64,000 nucleotides of DNA from an uncultured Eubacteriales bacterium (GCA_910586545.1 CAJUIQ010000001.1:165315-229314), one strand, 5' to 3'; counted from the stretch's first letter, positions 1 through 8,236 are shown. The notes: generated from the letters alone by a model not told the origin. A program made the numbers and translations.

Positions 1-429
1 CGCAAGGTCGTCGTAAAAACGGTGCATAAGCGCGTCTGTCAACGTTTTTACATCCTCGTTTATGGAATCAAACGCTGCGTTGCCTGCGTCTTCTAATTTG
101 GGAACATCGATATCCATTTCGTGTTTGTCATCAGCATAAAAATAGTTTCGGATAGTGACCACCCGGACAATATCTCCGATTACGGGAACCTGCTGTAGCG
201 CCTGCCCGTAGGCAGCGCTTATATTCGGGAGAAGGAAAAGCGTTATGAAAACAAACCCGGCGGCAGCGGCGGCAATCCGTGGAAACACGCGTGTGTGTCT
301 TGCACATACGGCGGGGCTCTTTTCAGGCAAATCGGCAAGGACCTGTTCTATGCGGGCTTTTACAGGGGCGGGAATTTCAATAGAATCCTGCGCAGCCCGG
401 TCTTTTATATATTTATCAAAATCATGCAT
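1..429 (-). CDS. RsiV-like anti-sigma factor (C-terminus off the window edge)
   Basis: Membrane anti-sigma factor expected to hold the neighbouring ECF sigma factor inactive. Only about the first 143 codons are inside the window. A cytoplasmic N-terminus contains IPAPVKARIEQVL. One membrane segment lies at about residues 51-69, followed on the outer side by PVIGDIVRVVT (82-92) and DIDVPKLED. This layout and the PVIG-IV--T motif match Bacillus subtilis RsiV, whose outer DUF3298-type domain binds lysozyme; that domain would lie beyond the edge. The ATG overlaps the sigma-factor stop (ATGCATGA), so the two are translationally coupled. Family resemblance is seen directly; lysozyme sensing is inference. 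Confidence 0.78.
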   Translation of the reverse strand, partial: MHDFDKYIKDRAAQDSIEIPAPVKARIEQVLADLPEKSPAVCARHTRVFPRIAAAAAGFVFITLFLLPNISAAYGQALQQVPVIGDIVRVVTIRNYFYADDKHEMDIDVPKLEDAGNAAFDSINEDVKTLTDALMHRFYDDLA

Positions 430-913
430 TTGTAAAATCCTCCTGCAAAATTTCCCGCAGCATTTTTCTGGCTCGGGAAAGCTGTTTTCTCACGGCAATA
501 CCGTTTACGCCTGTAATTTGCGCGATTTCCGATATCGAAAAATCTTCGAAGTAAAACAAAACGACAACCGTACGGTAGGGAGTCGGAAGCTGCCCGACAG
601 CCGCGCGAAGCGCCAGCTTTGTAATGATTTCATTTTCACTTTCATCGTCGCCAGTCTCTGTAAATGCTTCCACAGATGTGATTTTTTCATTTTTTCGAAT
701 CATCTCCACTGCCGTGTTGTGTACAATACGAAGTATCCACGGTTTAAAGGAAGCATCTTTTTTCAGGGCGTCTAAATTTTTATAGGCGCGGTATATGGAT
801 TCGCTGATCACTTCAGCCGCATCCGCCGTATTTCTTACAATCGAAAAGGCCAAAGCATACATTATCCGCTCATATTGCCGTATGTGCCTTACAAACACAT
901 CCTTGTCCGTCAA
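422..913 (-). CDS. ECF RNA polymerase sigma factor, SigV-like
   Basis: Sigma-70 family protein of about 163 residues that redirects RNA polymerase to stress promoters. Region 2 is visible in YALAFSIVRNTADAAEVISE and the following helix. Region 4 is in PYRTVVVLFYFEDFSISEIA and its helix-turn-helix ending SRARKMLREIL. I chose the TTG start because the GGGAGGG ribosome site sits six bases upstream; a more upstream ATG would overlap the preceding gene by about 50 bases, and another in-frame TTG sits directly on the ribosome site. It lies between the SGNH hydrolase gene and the RsiV-like gene, overlapping the latter by 8 bases. In Bacillus the SigV/RsiV pair governs lysozyme resistance. Confidence 0.85.
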   Translation of the reverse strand: MTDKDVFVRHIRQYERIMYALAFSIVRNTADAAEVISESIYRAYKNLDALKKDASFKPWILRIVHNTAVEMIRKNEKITSVEAFTETGDDESENEIITKLALRAAVGQLPTPYRTVVVLFYFEDFSISEIAQITGVNGIAVRKQLSRARKMLREILQEDFTNA

Positions 914-915
914 AA

Positions 916-1749
916 TCAACCCTCCCTGATATATGCCGCAGTTTGCTCCATGATCCATTGCCCCCACTCTAAATAATATTCCCCATAAAGATGGGCGCTG
1001 TCAATACATTTTTCTAAGGGCAAATTTCCATTCCCATCGTTAAAAATTGCATTGGCGTCCAGATAGAAAATTGTTTCTCCGTCCGCAAGCGCCGACAAAG
1101 CTGTGTTCAGCTTGCTAATAGCAGTATTATTTATAATTTTGTCTGTGTCGGAACGGCTTTTTGTAACATACAAATTGGCCTGGATAAATATAAGCGCACC
1201 GGGCTGCTTTTCTCTAATATATGTAATAAGCTCGTTATATTTTTTTACCGTTCTGTCCATGTTATAGCCCAACTCATTGATGCCAAGCATAATATATATT
1301 TTACCATACCTTTTGCTTTCCAGCAAATCCGCGAGAGTGATTTTACCAATGGAGGGAACGGATATGGGTTTGCTGTGGATGTTGTATACGTTCATGCCTA
1401 CGCTGGCAAAAAAGCTTGCGCCGTCAATTTGGGCGTAGTCCATCAGCCCCACGGTTCTGGAATCTCCAATAAACAGAGCGTCTTCCATTGTGGCGGTAGG
1501 CATAGGTTCTGGAACCGGGGCTTCCTCCGCTTGGGTGTCTGTGCTGTCTTTGGGCGGATTTGTCTCCACCGGAGCGGGTTCCGTTGTGTCCACGTTTTTT
1601 TCAGGACTGTTTGCCTCTATGGAATCCAATAGAGTGGTAGTATCCTCCTCCATATCTGCGGTGGCGGCAGAGGTGGTCCAGAATGCTATAAACAGTATAA
1701 CGGAAACGGCTGTAAGGGATAGAATTGTAATAATGCTTGCTTTTTTCAT
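916..1749 (-). CDS. membrane-anchored SGNH/GDSL hydrolase
   Basis: A 277-residue protein with an N-terminal membrane anchor (residues 5-24), a low-complexity Thr/Pro/Glu linker to about residue 88, and an SGNH hydrolase domain outside the cell. Catalytic blocks are FIGDSRTVGL (Ser97 in GDS), MLGINELG (the Asn block) and CIDSAHLYGEYY (Asp250, His253). Such domains act as esterases or acyltransferases on sugars and cell-wall polymers. The start is the ATG after GGAGAGGTAAC. It is the first gene of an operon with a SigV-like sigma factor and its anti-sigma factor, which suggests a role in cell-wall modification under lysozyme-type stress. A close paralogue is at 12277-13122. Confidence 0.8.
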   Translation of the reverse strand: MKKASIITILSLTAVSVILFIAFWTTSAATADMEEDTTTLLDSIEANSPEKNVDTTEPAPVETNPPKDSTDTQAEEAPVPEPMPTATMEDALFIGDSRTVGLMDYAQIDGASFFASVGMNVYNIHSKPISVPSIGKITLADLLESKRYGKIYIMLGINELGYNMDRTVKKYNELITYIREKQPGALIFIQANLYVTKSRSDTDKIINNTAISKLNTALSALADGETIFYLDANAIFNDGNGNLPLEKCIDSAHLYGEYYLEWGQWIMEQTAAYIREG

Positions 1750-1892
1750 TGTTACCTCTCCGAATTTGCAAATATAAAAATAGCGCGTATAAACGATGGC
1801 GACGCACACAAAAGCGCCATCATTTTGCTGCTTTTGATATATAGATGCACGGTAAAGACAAAAGGTGACAACATTTTTAAAATTTTATATGC

Positions 1893-1931
1893 AAAAAATT
1901 CCCCCGCCGAGTTCATAGGCGGGGAATTTTG
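1893..1931 (-). terminator. Rho-independent terminator of the MATE gene
   Basis: Stem AATTCCCC(C)GCC / GGCGGGGAATT just past the MATE stop. Read on the minus strand it is followed by TTTTTT, so it ends the MATE transcript before the SGNH-sigma operon. Confidence 0.85.
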
Positions 1932-1938
1932 CTGATTT

Positions 1939-3363
1939 TTATTCAGAAACGGTTGCCGCTTCCGGCAGTATGGCCGGCTGTTCCAGCCCTGCATCCTGTT
2001 CCTTTTTTGCATGGTATTGGCGCATCATCCGCTTTTTCACAATGATAAAGCATACAAACTGGGCCGCAAAGCTGATGAACCAGGAAACCGGATAGGAGAT
2101 ATAAAGGGAGGTAAGCGTATGAAAAGAAGGGAAGATAAACCATACCCAAAGGACTCTGGTGCCGCAGATTCCGATAACCGATATAAGGGTCGGTACCAGG
2201 GAAGCGCCCATGCCCCGGAGCACGCCGGTCATCACATCCGTGCCGGCACATAGACAGTATGTAGTACATATTACCAGGAGCCGCTGTATGCCAAAGGCGA
2301 CAGCCTCCTCAGAGGCGGGAATATATATGTGCAGCAATTCCCGTCTTGCCAGCAGGAATACGCCGCCCATGATAATACTTACAGCCATCGCCATGGTAAG
2401 GGTCGTTCTCATAATTTTGCCGGCGCGCTGATATTTGCCGGCGCCGATGTTCTGTCCGGTAAAGGAAACGGCGGATTGGTGGAACGCGTTTACGGAAAGA
2501 TACATAAATCCTTCCAGATTGGAAGCGGCGGAATTTCCGTTCATTGCCACAGCTCCAAAGGAGTTGATGGAAGACTGAAGCACTACGTTGGAAATCGAGA
2601 ATACAGTGCCCTGCAGTCCGGCGGGAAGTCCAATTTTTATAATTTTCAGCAGCTTATCGGGATAAATTTTCAGTTTTTTGAGATTGAGCTTATACCATTC
2701 GTCGCACCGCATCATATGGATTACAATTAGTGTGGCGGAGGTAATCTGGGAGACGACGGTGGCAATGGCCACGCCGGCTACATCCAGACGAAACAGAATT
2801 ACCAGTATCAGGTTCAAAATGATGTTGATGATACCAGACACAATGAGATAATACAGGGGCCGCTTTGTATCGCCTGCGCTGCGCATAATAGAAGCGCCGA
2901 AGTTGAATATCATCATTGCGGGGATCCCGCAGAAATAGATTTGCATGTAACGCGACGCCTGCTCAATTACGTCGTCGGGGGTACCCATAAGACGCAGCGC
3001 GGGAGCGGATATGACAATGCCAAGAATACCTACAAAGATACCGGTGACGGCGGCAGCAAGGATAGAGGTATGCACTACCTGCTGCACACCTTTCCGGTCG
3101 CCCGCGCCGTAACAGTGTGCGGCGATTACGCTGGAGCCTACGGAGAGGCCCATAAATAAATTGACGATCAGGGTGATCAGGGATCCGGTGGAGCCAACGG
3201 CGGCCAGCGCGTTTTCGCTGCCGTATCGGCCTACGACGACGGTATCCGCCGCGTTGAATAAAAGCTGGAGCGTGCCGGAGAGCATAATCGGGATGGAAAA
3301 GAGGATCAGCCCCTTCACAATAGACCCGTTTACCATATCGATGTTTTTGCTGTGTTTTGCCAT
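1939..3363 (-). CDS. MATE-family multidrug/sodium antiporter
   Basis: A 474-residue integral membrane protein with the twelve-helix MATE layout in two homologous halves. Recognisable family segments are FSIPIMLSGTLQLLFNAADT near the N-terminus, the VGRYGSENALAAVGSTGS loop, RSAGDTKRPLYY before helix 5, and LRGMGASLVPTLISV in the second half. MATE proteins expel drugs or metabolites using sodium or proton gradients. Length is typical. The start ATG follows GGAGATTTTCTT. It is monocistronic, with its own promoter and terminator, and a 7-bp hairpin in the leader. The substrate cannot be read from the sequence. Confidence 0.92.
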   Translation of the reverse strand: MAKHSKNIDMVNGSIVKGLILFSIPIMLSGTLQLLFNAADTVVVGRYGSENALAAVGSTGSLITLIVNLFMGLSVGSSVIAAHCYGAGDRKGVQQVVHTSILAAAVTGIFVGILGIVISAPALRLMGTPDDVIEQASRYMQIYFCGIPAMMIFNFGASIMRSAGDTKRPLYYLIVSGIINIILNLILVILFRLDVAGVAIATVVSQITSATLIVIHMMRCDEWYKLNLKKLKIYPDKLLKIIKIGLPAGLQGTVFSISNVVLQSSINSFGAVAMNGNSAASNLEGFMYLSVNAFHQSAVSFTGQNIGAGKYQRAGKIMRTTLTMAMAVSIIMGGVFLLARRELLHIYIPASEEAVAFGIQRLLVICTTYCLCAGTDVMTGVLRGMGASLVPTLISVIGICGTRVLWVWFIFPSFHTLTSLYISYPVSWFISFAAQFVCFIIVKKRMMRQYHAKKEQDAGLEQPAILPEAATVSE

Positions 3364-3411
3364 AAGAAAATCTCCATACAGGATAAAAGTTATACGAAAA
3401 ACCGTAACAAA

Positions 3412-3436
3412 GCTCCGCTGATTTGATCCGCGGAGC
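3412..3436 (-). other. leader hairpin of the MATE gene
   Basis: GCTCCGC and GCGGAGC form a 7-bp stem between the MATE promoter and start codon. On the minus strand it is followed by TTTGTTACGG and later a T-rich run. It could be a weak attenuator; function is not shown. Confidence 0.4.
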
Positions 3437-3452
3437 CTTAGATGATACTTAT

Positions 3453-3480
3453 ATTATAGTATATGATAAAACAAAGTCAA
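3453..3480 (-). promoter_or_regulatory. sigma-A promoter of the MATE gene
   Basis: Minus-strand TTGACT, a 16-bp spacer and TATAAT, about 90 bases upstream of the MATE start. Confidence 0.75.
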
Positions 3481-3519
3481 GGTGCTTGGCACAATTTGAA
3501 AATATATGGTTTGTTACAC

Positions 3520-3549
3520 AAAAAAGCCGGTTTACAGGCCGGCTTTTTT
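3520..3549. terminator. bidirectional terminator in a divergent intergenic region
   Basis: AAAAAAGCCGG / CCGGCTTTTTT stem with an 8-base loop. It lies between the MATE promoter (minus) and the vWA gene leader (plus), so it is not behind any visible gene. It may insulate the two divergent units, or mark a lost or very small transcript. Confidence 0.8.
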
Positions 3550-3643
3550 GGTATAATGACTGCCTGACGCTATGGCAGTATGAGTCTGAATGAAGCACAG
3601 TATTTTAAAAATCAGCATTGGACAGTATGAAGGGAGAAAGCAC

Positions 3644-3670
3644 ACTGTGCGCGTGCGTCGGCATATGATA
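3644..3670 (+). promoter_or_regulatory. possible sigma-K-type promoter of the vWA gene
   Basis: AC, 16 bases, then CATATGATA fits the mother-cell sigma-K pattern AC-N16/17-CATANNNTA. No good sigma-A promoter was seen in the stretch before the vWA gene. The motif is short, so a chance match is possible. Confidence 0.35.
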
Positions 3671-3751
3671 ATAACAAGGCTGCAAAAAAGCAGTCTGAAA
3701 ATCAAGGAACATCGTATGACAAGGCAGCTCTGCAAAATACCTTGTTACACG

Positions 3752-3777
3752 CTATTTTGCGGATACCCGCAAAATAG
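3752..3777 (+). other. perfect 11-bp hairpin in the vWA leader
   Basis: CTATTTTGCGG, loop ATAC, CCGCAAAATAG. It ends just before the ribosome-binding region of the vWA gene and has no U-tract, so it is not a terminator. It may be an operator or an mRNA-stabilising element. A partial copy of the arm (GCAAAATA) lies 20 bases upstream. Confidence 0.6.
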
Positions 3778-3800
3778 TATAGAAAGGAATGGAAAGAAAA

Positions 3801-5177
3801 ATGGGATTAACCAATGCAAATAAATCAATCAATACCACCCAGATTGACTGCTGCGGCTCTCTGCGTGTCACTCTGGCGCTGGCCGCATCCCCGGATATCA
3901 GCAGCAATCCTACGGATATCGTGTTGATTTTGGACCGATCTGGCAGTATGGCAGGCACGCCTCTTGCCAACATGAAAGCAGGCGCCGACACATTTATTGA
4001 TATTATTGATGAAGCCACCGACGGCACGCCGGATGGGACCATCGGTTCCGGAAGCAGAATTGGTATTGTGAGCTTTGCCGATACCGCCGTGCAGAACACC
4101 CAGCTGATCACTTCCGTGGCCACCCTGAAGGCGGCGGTAAACAGCCTGAGCGCCGGCGGATCCACAAATCATGCAGACGCCTTTACCCAGGCAATGGCGC
4201 TGTTTGATCCAACCTCTACCAATGCAAAGGTGATGGTCATGTTTACCGACGGAAAAACCACCGCCGGCCCTAACCCCAATCCGGTTGCGGCCGCCGCCAG
4301 AGCGGCGGGGATCACCATATACTGCATCGGTCTTATAGGAGCAGACGGAATCGACCCAGCCGAATTGAACGAATGGGCCACCGATCCGGACTCCTCTCAC
4401 GTAGCGATTACCCCGGACGATGCCGCTTTGGAGGATTTGTTTGCCGATCTTGCGGCAAATATCTCCAATCCGGGCGCTACCAATATTGTCATTGACGAAG
4501 TAGTAAATCCGGATTTTGTAATTACCAGCATTTTGGCTCCTACCAAGGGAAGCGCCAATCTGGTAAATCCCAATACGCTGAAATGGACGATAGACGAACT
4601 GGGGACCACCGCCGGAGAGGGGGCAACCCTGGAATTTTTCATCCGACATGTTGCCGACACCTCCGGTACTAAGCTGGTGAATGAGTCGATCACCTATACG
4701 GATGACCAGATGAACCAGGCAACCTTCCCCGCTCCCACTGTAGAAATTGACTGCGGAATTGTAGTGCGTCCGGAACCCTGCCCGGTTCCTATAGATATTG
4801 AAATTGGAGGATGCCAGGATTCCGTGGTCTACGATCTGGGAGACACTTATTTGGAATCCCTTGGCAGAATTCTCCAGGTAGATGTGAATATTCGAAATGT
4901 ATGCCCAAATCGCCGAGTGGCCGTAGGCGTTGTGCTCACGGAAATTGATGATCAGGGAGAGGAACACCAGCGGGGCCTGAAAACCCTAACGGTGCCCGCC
5001 CACCAATATCCCACGTGCCGGGATGTGCTGATCAAATGTATCAAATTTGTTTTGCCGGAGGATCTGGACGTCTCAGGCGGATCCCCAACAGCGCTGTGCA
5101 ATCCGCGTAACTTTAAGGTTAGAGTCATTGCCCATAATATTGACTCCGATTTTCAATGCTGTGACGTAACTGTTTAA
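3801..5177 (+). CDS. von Willebrand factor A domain protein, no signal peptide
   Basis: A 458-residue protein with a complete vWA metal-ion-dependent adhesion site: DRSGS at 45-49, Thr122 in GGSTNH and Asp150 in MFTDGK. Residues of about 225-315 look like a beta-rich DUF11-type domain (DEVVNPDFVITSILAP, FFIRHVADTSGTK). The last 140 residues form another beta-rich domain with several cysteines (ECGC-like spacing in IDCGIV, PCPVP, GGCQDS, FQCCDVTV). There is no signal peptide, membrane segment or LPXTG anchor, which is odd for an adhesion-type protein. I prefer the ATG at 3801 because the upstream ATG at 3789 lies right on the ribosome site. A spore-surface role is possible but unproven. Confidence 0.75.
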   Translation: MGLTNANKSINTTQIDCCGSLRVTLALAASPDISSNPTDIVLILDRSGSMAGTPLANMKAGADTFIDIIDEATDGTPDGTIGSGSRIGIVSFADTAVQNTQLITSVATLKAAVNSLSAGGSTNHADAFTQAMALFDPTSTNAKVMVMFTDGKTTAGPNPNPVAAAARAAGITIYCIGLIGADGIDPAELNEWATDPDSSHVAITPDDAALEDLFADLAANISNPGATNIVIDEVVNPDFVITSILAPTKGSANLVNPNTLKWTIDELGTTAGEGATLEFFIRHVADTSGTKLVNESITYTDDQMNQATFPAPTVEIDCGIVVRPEPCPVPIDIEIGGCQDSVVYDLGDTYLESLGRILQVDVNIRNVCPNRRVAVGVVLTEIDDQGEEHQRGLKTLTVPAHQYPTCRDVLIKCIKFVLPEDLDVSGGSPTALCNPRNFKVRVIAHNIDSDFQCCDVTV

Positions 5178-5200
5178 TATCTATTACAGCAAAAAAACAA

Positions 5201-5233
5201 ACAGGCGCAAGATTATCTTGCGCCTGTTTTTAT
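5201..5233. terminator. bidirectional terminator between vWA gene and feo operon
   Basis: ACAGGCGCAAGA / TCTTGCGCCTGT stem with T-runs on both sides. It serves the converging vWA gene and the feo operon, and touches the stop codon of the small Cys-rich gene. Confidence 0.9.
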
Positions 5234-5403
5234 TAGAACTTATGGCAGGATCCGCTCATTGGACACTGACCGCAGCTTTTGCCGCAGGCGGATTTGCCTC
5301 TCTTTTTATCCCTTTTCATCCCAAGAATAATTCCGGTTACGACTGCAAGCAATGCCAGCGAAACAAGGATTGTTCCAATATTTGCGCTGATCCATAAAAA
5401 CAT
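5233..5403 (-). CDS. FeoB-associated Cys-rich membrane protein
   Basis: A 56-residue protein, last in the feo operon. One membrane helix (about residues 9-28) is followed by KRDKKR and a short Cys-rich tail, SACGKSCGQCPMSGSCHKF, with four cysteines. This is the usual form of the small proteins that accompany FeoB in Firmicutes; they are thought to assist iron transfer, but their job is unsettled. The start follows AAAGGAG at a somewhat long spacing. It lies 24 bases after feoB and ends at the shared terminator. Confidence 0.85.
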   Translation of the reverse strand: MFLWISANIGTILVSLALLAVVTGIILGMKRDKKRGKSACGKSCGQCPMSGSCHKF

Positions 5404-5427
5404 TTCTAAAAGCGCTCCTTTCCTTAT

Positions 5428-7932
5428 TTATGATTCGGCCCCTACTTTTTTTGTCAGTCTGGTAGCTTCCTTATATGGACGGATGAGCATATAGAGCATC
5501 CCCGCAAGCACAGCGGCTGCAACAATCAGACCTGCTACATTTGCTGTTCCTGTAAATAGTCCACCAAATTGGTTGATTATCAGCGCAATGATATAGGCAA
5601 ATCCGCACTGATACGCAATAGCAAATAAAGTCCATTTGGCGCTGTTCATTTCCCGTTTTATGGCGCCCATTGCCGCAAAGCAGGGTGCGCACAGAAGATT
5701 GAATACCAAGAAGGAATAAGCGGTAACACCGGTAAACACACTGCCCAGGGTGGCATAAACATTGCCGGCAGCGCCATAGAGAATTCCCATGGTACCCACA
5801 ATGTTTTCTTTCGCCACAAGGCCTGTGATGGAAGCGACTGCCGCTTCCCAAGTACCCCAGCCCAGCGGCTTAAAAATCCAAGCGATGGCGCCGCCAACAG
5901 CCGCTAAAATGGAATGATCAATTTCCTCTTCGGACAGCATTCGGAATGCACCGTCCACAAATCCGAAATACGTAGTAAACCATATAAGAATCGTAGACAG
6001 CAGGATAAGCGTTCCTGCCTTTTTAATAAACGACCAGCCCCGCTCCCACATAGAACGGAGTACGTTTTTTACAGTCGGCCAATGATACGCTGGCAGTTCC
6101 ATGACAAAGGGTGCTGGATCCCCGGAAAACATTCTGGTTTTCTTCAAAATAATACCGGAGACGATGATGGCTGCCATGCCAATAAAGTAAGCGGAGGTGG
6201 ATACCCATGCGGATCCGCCGAACAGGGCGCCGGCAATCATGGCAATGAAGGGAACCTTTGCACCACAGGGAATAAAGGTGGTGGTCATAATGGTCATGCG
6301 GCGGTCCCGCTCGTTTTCAATGGTTCTGGACGCCATAATTCCCGGAACACCGCAGCCCATTCCCACCAGCATGGGGATAAAGGACTTGCCGGAAAGGCCA
6401 AATTTGCGGAACACGCGATCCAAAACGAAAGCGATTCGAGACATATAGCCGCAGGCTTCCAAAAATGCCAGAAGCAGGAACAGCACCAGCATTTGGGGAA
6501 CAAAGCCCAACACCGCGCCCACCCCGGCTACGATTCCGTCATTGATCAGACCGGCCAGCCAATCCGCTGTGTCCATCGCCTCCAGACCGTTACCGACCAG
6601 CACCGGAATGCCGGGAACCCATATACCGTAAGTGGAGGTATCCGGCGCGCCATATGCCGATTTGTCGTCTGTTTCCAAATAAGCCGCTACAGCCGTTTCC
6701 AGCGCTGCTTTTGTCGCGCCTGGGTACTCCGTCTCCTCCAGCGTTTCCTCGTCTACCGTTCGGTAAGTGATGCTGGCGTCCGCTGGGGTCAACGCAATGA
6801 GGTTTTCCAGCGCTGTTTTAGCGTCCGGTTCACTGTAAGCCGCATTCTCCATATCTATGGCGTCAGCAATAGCATCATCTCCATATTCCGTTACAAACGC
6901 ATCGATAATCTGGTCGCTGTCGCCGTATCTCTCGGCAGCTTCCTCATAGGCGCCGGACCCAATGCCAAACAAATGCCAACCGTCTCCGAACAGACCGTCG
7001 TTGGTCCAGTCGGTAGCCGCCGCGCCTACAGTAACCATAGATATGTAGTATACAAGAAACATGACTAAAGCAAAAATCGGCAGGCCCAGCCAGCGGTTGG
7101 TGACAATTTTGTCAATTTTATCAGAAGTGGAAAGTCCTCCAGCAGATTTCTTCTGATAGCAGTCCCGGAGAATCTCTCCGATATAAATATACCGTTCTCC
7201 TGTGATGATAGATTCTGCGTCATCGTCCCGCTCTTTTTCAGCTGCCTGAATATTTTCTTCAATATGCGACAGAATATTTTTCTGCAGTTGCAGCTGTTCC
7301 AGCACCTTGTCGTCCCGCTCAAAAATTTTGACGGCATACCATCGCCGCTGCTCTTTTGGCATAGTATGTAAGGCCGCCTCCTCAATATGAGAGAGCGCGT
7401 GTTCTACCCTATCGGAAAACGTATGTCCAGGGATAGCGCCGACATTTTCCGCTGCGTCAATGGCCGCTTGTGCTGCCTCCATAACGCCGTCGCCACGCAA
7501 TGCGGAGATTTCCACCACCCTACATCCTATTACCTTGGACAGTTGTACGGTATTGATCCTGTCTCCCCTATTTTTCACTACATCCATCATGTTAATAGCA
7601 ATTACCATTGGAATGCCTAGTTCGGCAAGCTGTGTGGTCAGGTACAGATTACGCTCCAGATTTGTGCCGTCAATGATGTTTAAAATTGCCTCGGGACGTT
7701 CACCAATTAGATAATTTCTTGCCACCACTTCCTCCAACGTGTATGGGGACAAGGAATAAATTCCGGGAAGGTCTGTAATGGTAACGCCATCGTGCTTTTT
7801 CAACCCGCCCTCCTTTTTCTCCACTGTCACGCCCGGCCAGTTTCCTACAAACTGATTTGCTCCGGTAAGCGCGTTAAACAATGTGGTTTTTCCACTGTTG
7901 GGGTTGCCTGCGAGAGCAATACGCAGCTTCAT
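5428..7932 (-). CDS. feoB: ferrous iron transporter FeoB
   Basis: GTP-dependent ferrous iron transporter in the membrane, 834 residues. The N-terminal G domain shows GNPNSGKT (9-16), DLPGIYSL (G3) and NMMD (G4), followed by a helical domain to about residue 275. Membrane helices begin near residue 283, with the Gate segments FVPQMLVLFLLLAFLEACGY and PMLVGMGCGVPGIMASR. An acidic, mainly helical stretch at about 305-440 sits between the first and second membrane helices and makes this protein longer than usual. The gene follows two feoA genes and a DtxR-type operator lies about 20 bases before its start. A second, shorter FeoB is at 43134-44936. Confidence 0.95.
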   Translation of the reverse strand: MKLRIALAGNPNSGKTTLFNALTGANQFVGNWPGVTVEKKEGGLKKHDGVTITDLPGIYSLSPYTLEEVVARNYLIGERPEAILNIIDGTNLERNLYLTTQLAELGIPMVIAINMMDVVKNRGDRINTVQLSKVIGCRVVEISALRGDGVMEAAQAAIDAAENVGAIPGHTFSDRVEHALSHIEEAALHTMPKEQRRWYAVKIFERDDKVLEQLQLQKNILSHIEENIQAAEKERDDDAESIITGERYIYIGEILRDCYQKKSAGGLSTSDKIDKIVTNRWLGLPIFALVMFLVYYISMVTVGAAATDWTNDGLFGDGWHLFGIGSGAYEEAAERYGDSDQIIDAFVTEYGDDAIADAIDMENAAYSEPDAKTALENLIALTPADASITYRTVDEETLEETEYPGATKAALETAVAAYLETDDKSAYGAPDTSTYGIWVPGIPVLVGNGLEAMDTADWLAGLINDGIVAGVGAVLGFVPQMLVLFLLLAFLEACGYMSRIAFVLDRVFRKFGLSGKSFIPMLVGMGCGVPGIMASRTIENERDRRMTIMTTTFIPCGAKVPFIAMIAGALFGGSAWVSTSAYFIGMAAIIVSGIILKKTRMFSGDPAPFVMELPAYHWPTVKNVLRSMWERGWSFIKKAGTLILLSTILIWFTTYFGFVDGAFRMLSEEEIDHSILAAVGGAIAWIFKPLGWGTWEAAVASITGLVAKENIVGTMGILYGAAGNVYATLGSVFTGVTAYSFLVFNLLCAPCFAAMGAIKREMNSAKWTLFAIAYQCGFAYIIALIINQFGGLFTGTANVAGLIVAAAVLAGMLYMLIRPYKEATRLTKKVGAES

Positions 7933-7951
7933 TTATGTTTCCTCACTTTCT

Positions 7952-7969
7952 GGTTAGCGAAAGCTAACC
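7952..7969. promoter_or_regulatory. DtxR-type operator in front of feoB
   Basis: GGTTAGC-GAAA-GCTAACC, a perfect 7-bp inverted repeat identical in its arms to the site at 8635-8652. It sits between feoA and feoB, about 20 bases upstream of the feoB start. Confidence 0.75.
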
Positions 7970-7985
7970 TTTGCTTCAAATAATA

Positions 7986-8001
7986 CGGGGGATGCCCCCC
8001 G
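7986..8001. other. GC-rich hairpin between feoA and feoB
   Basis: CGGGGG / CCCCCG stem. On the minus strand it is followed by TATTATTTG and then the operator at 7952-7969. It may stabilise the upstream feoA message, or lie in the spacer of a weak internal promoter (TTTTGG-16-TATTAT). Confidence 0.45.
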
Positions 8002-8014
8002 CCAAAACCATATT

Positions 8015-8236
8015 TTACGCAATCTCTACCATTTCCGCATCTGCCTTGCGCAGGGACAGTTCATATCCGCGAACCGTTATCTCAATCGGGTCTCCCAGCG
8101 GTGCCGTCTTGCAAATCCGTACCTCTGTGCCTTTGGTCAGCCCCATATCCATAATGCGACGTTTGACGGCGCCCTCTCCATGGAGTTTTATGATTCGGAC
8201 CGTATCTCCAATTTTTGCTTCTCTAAGCGTTTTCAT
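8015..8236 (-). CDS. feoA: FeoA domain protein
   Basis: A 73-residue SH3-like FeoA protein, thought to support or regulate FeoB at the inner face of the membrane. Family segments are REAKIGDTVRIIKLHGEGAV, RRIMDMGLTKGTEVRI, APLGDPIEITVRGYELSLR and a terminal A--V-I pattern. It is the second of two FeoA genes in this operon, between the other feoA and feoB. Confidence 0.93.
   Translation of the reverse strand: MKTLREAKIGDTVRIIKLHGEGAVKRRIMDMGLTKGTEVRICKTAPLGDPIEITVRGYELSLRKADAEMVEIA

Noticed and set aside
3825..4967. Long open frame antisense to the vWA gene.
   Set aside because: No ribosome site, low-quality composition, and fully inside a well-supported gene.
5914..7068. Long open frame antisense to feoB.
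   Set aside because: It mirrors the codon pattern of feoB and has no start signals or family features.
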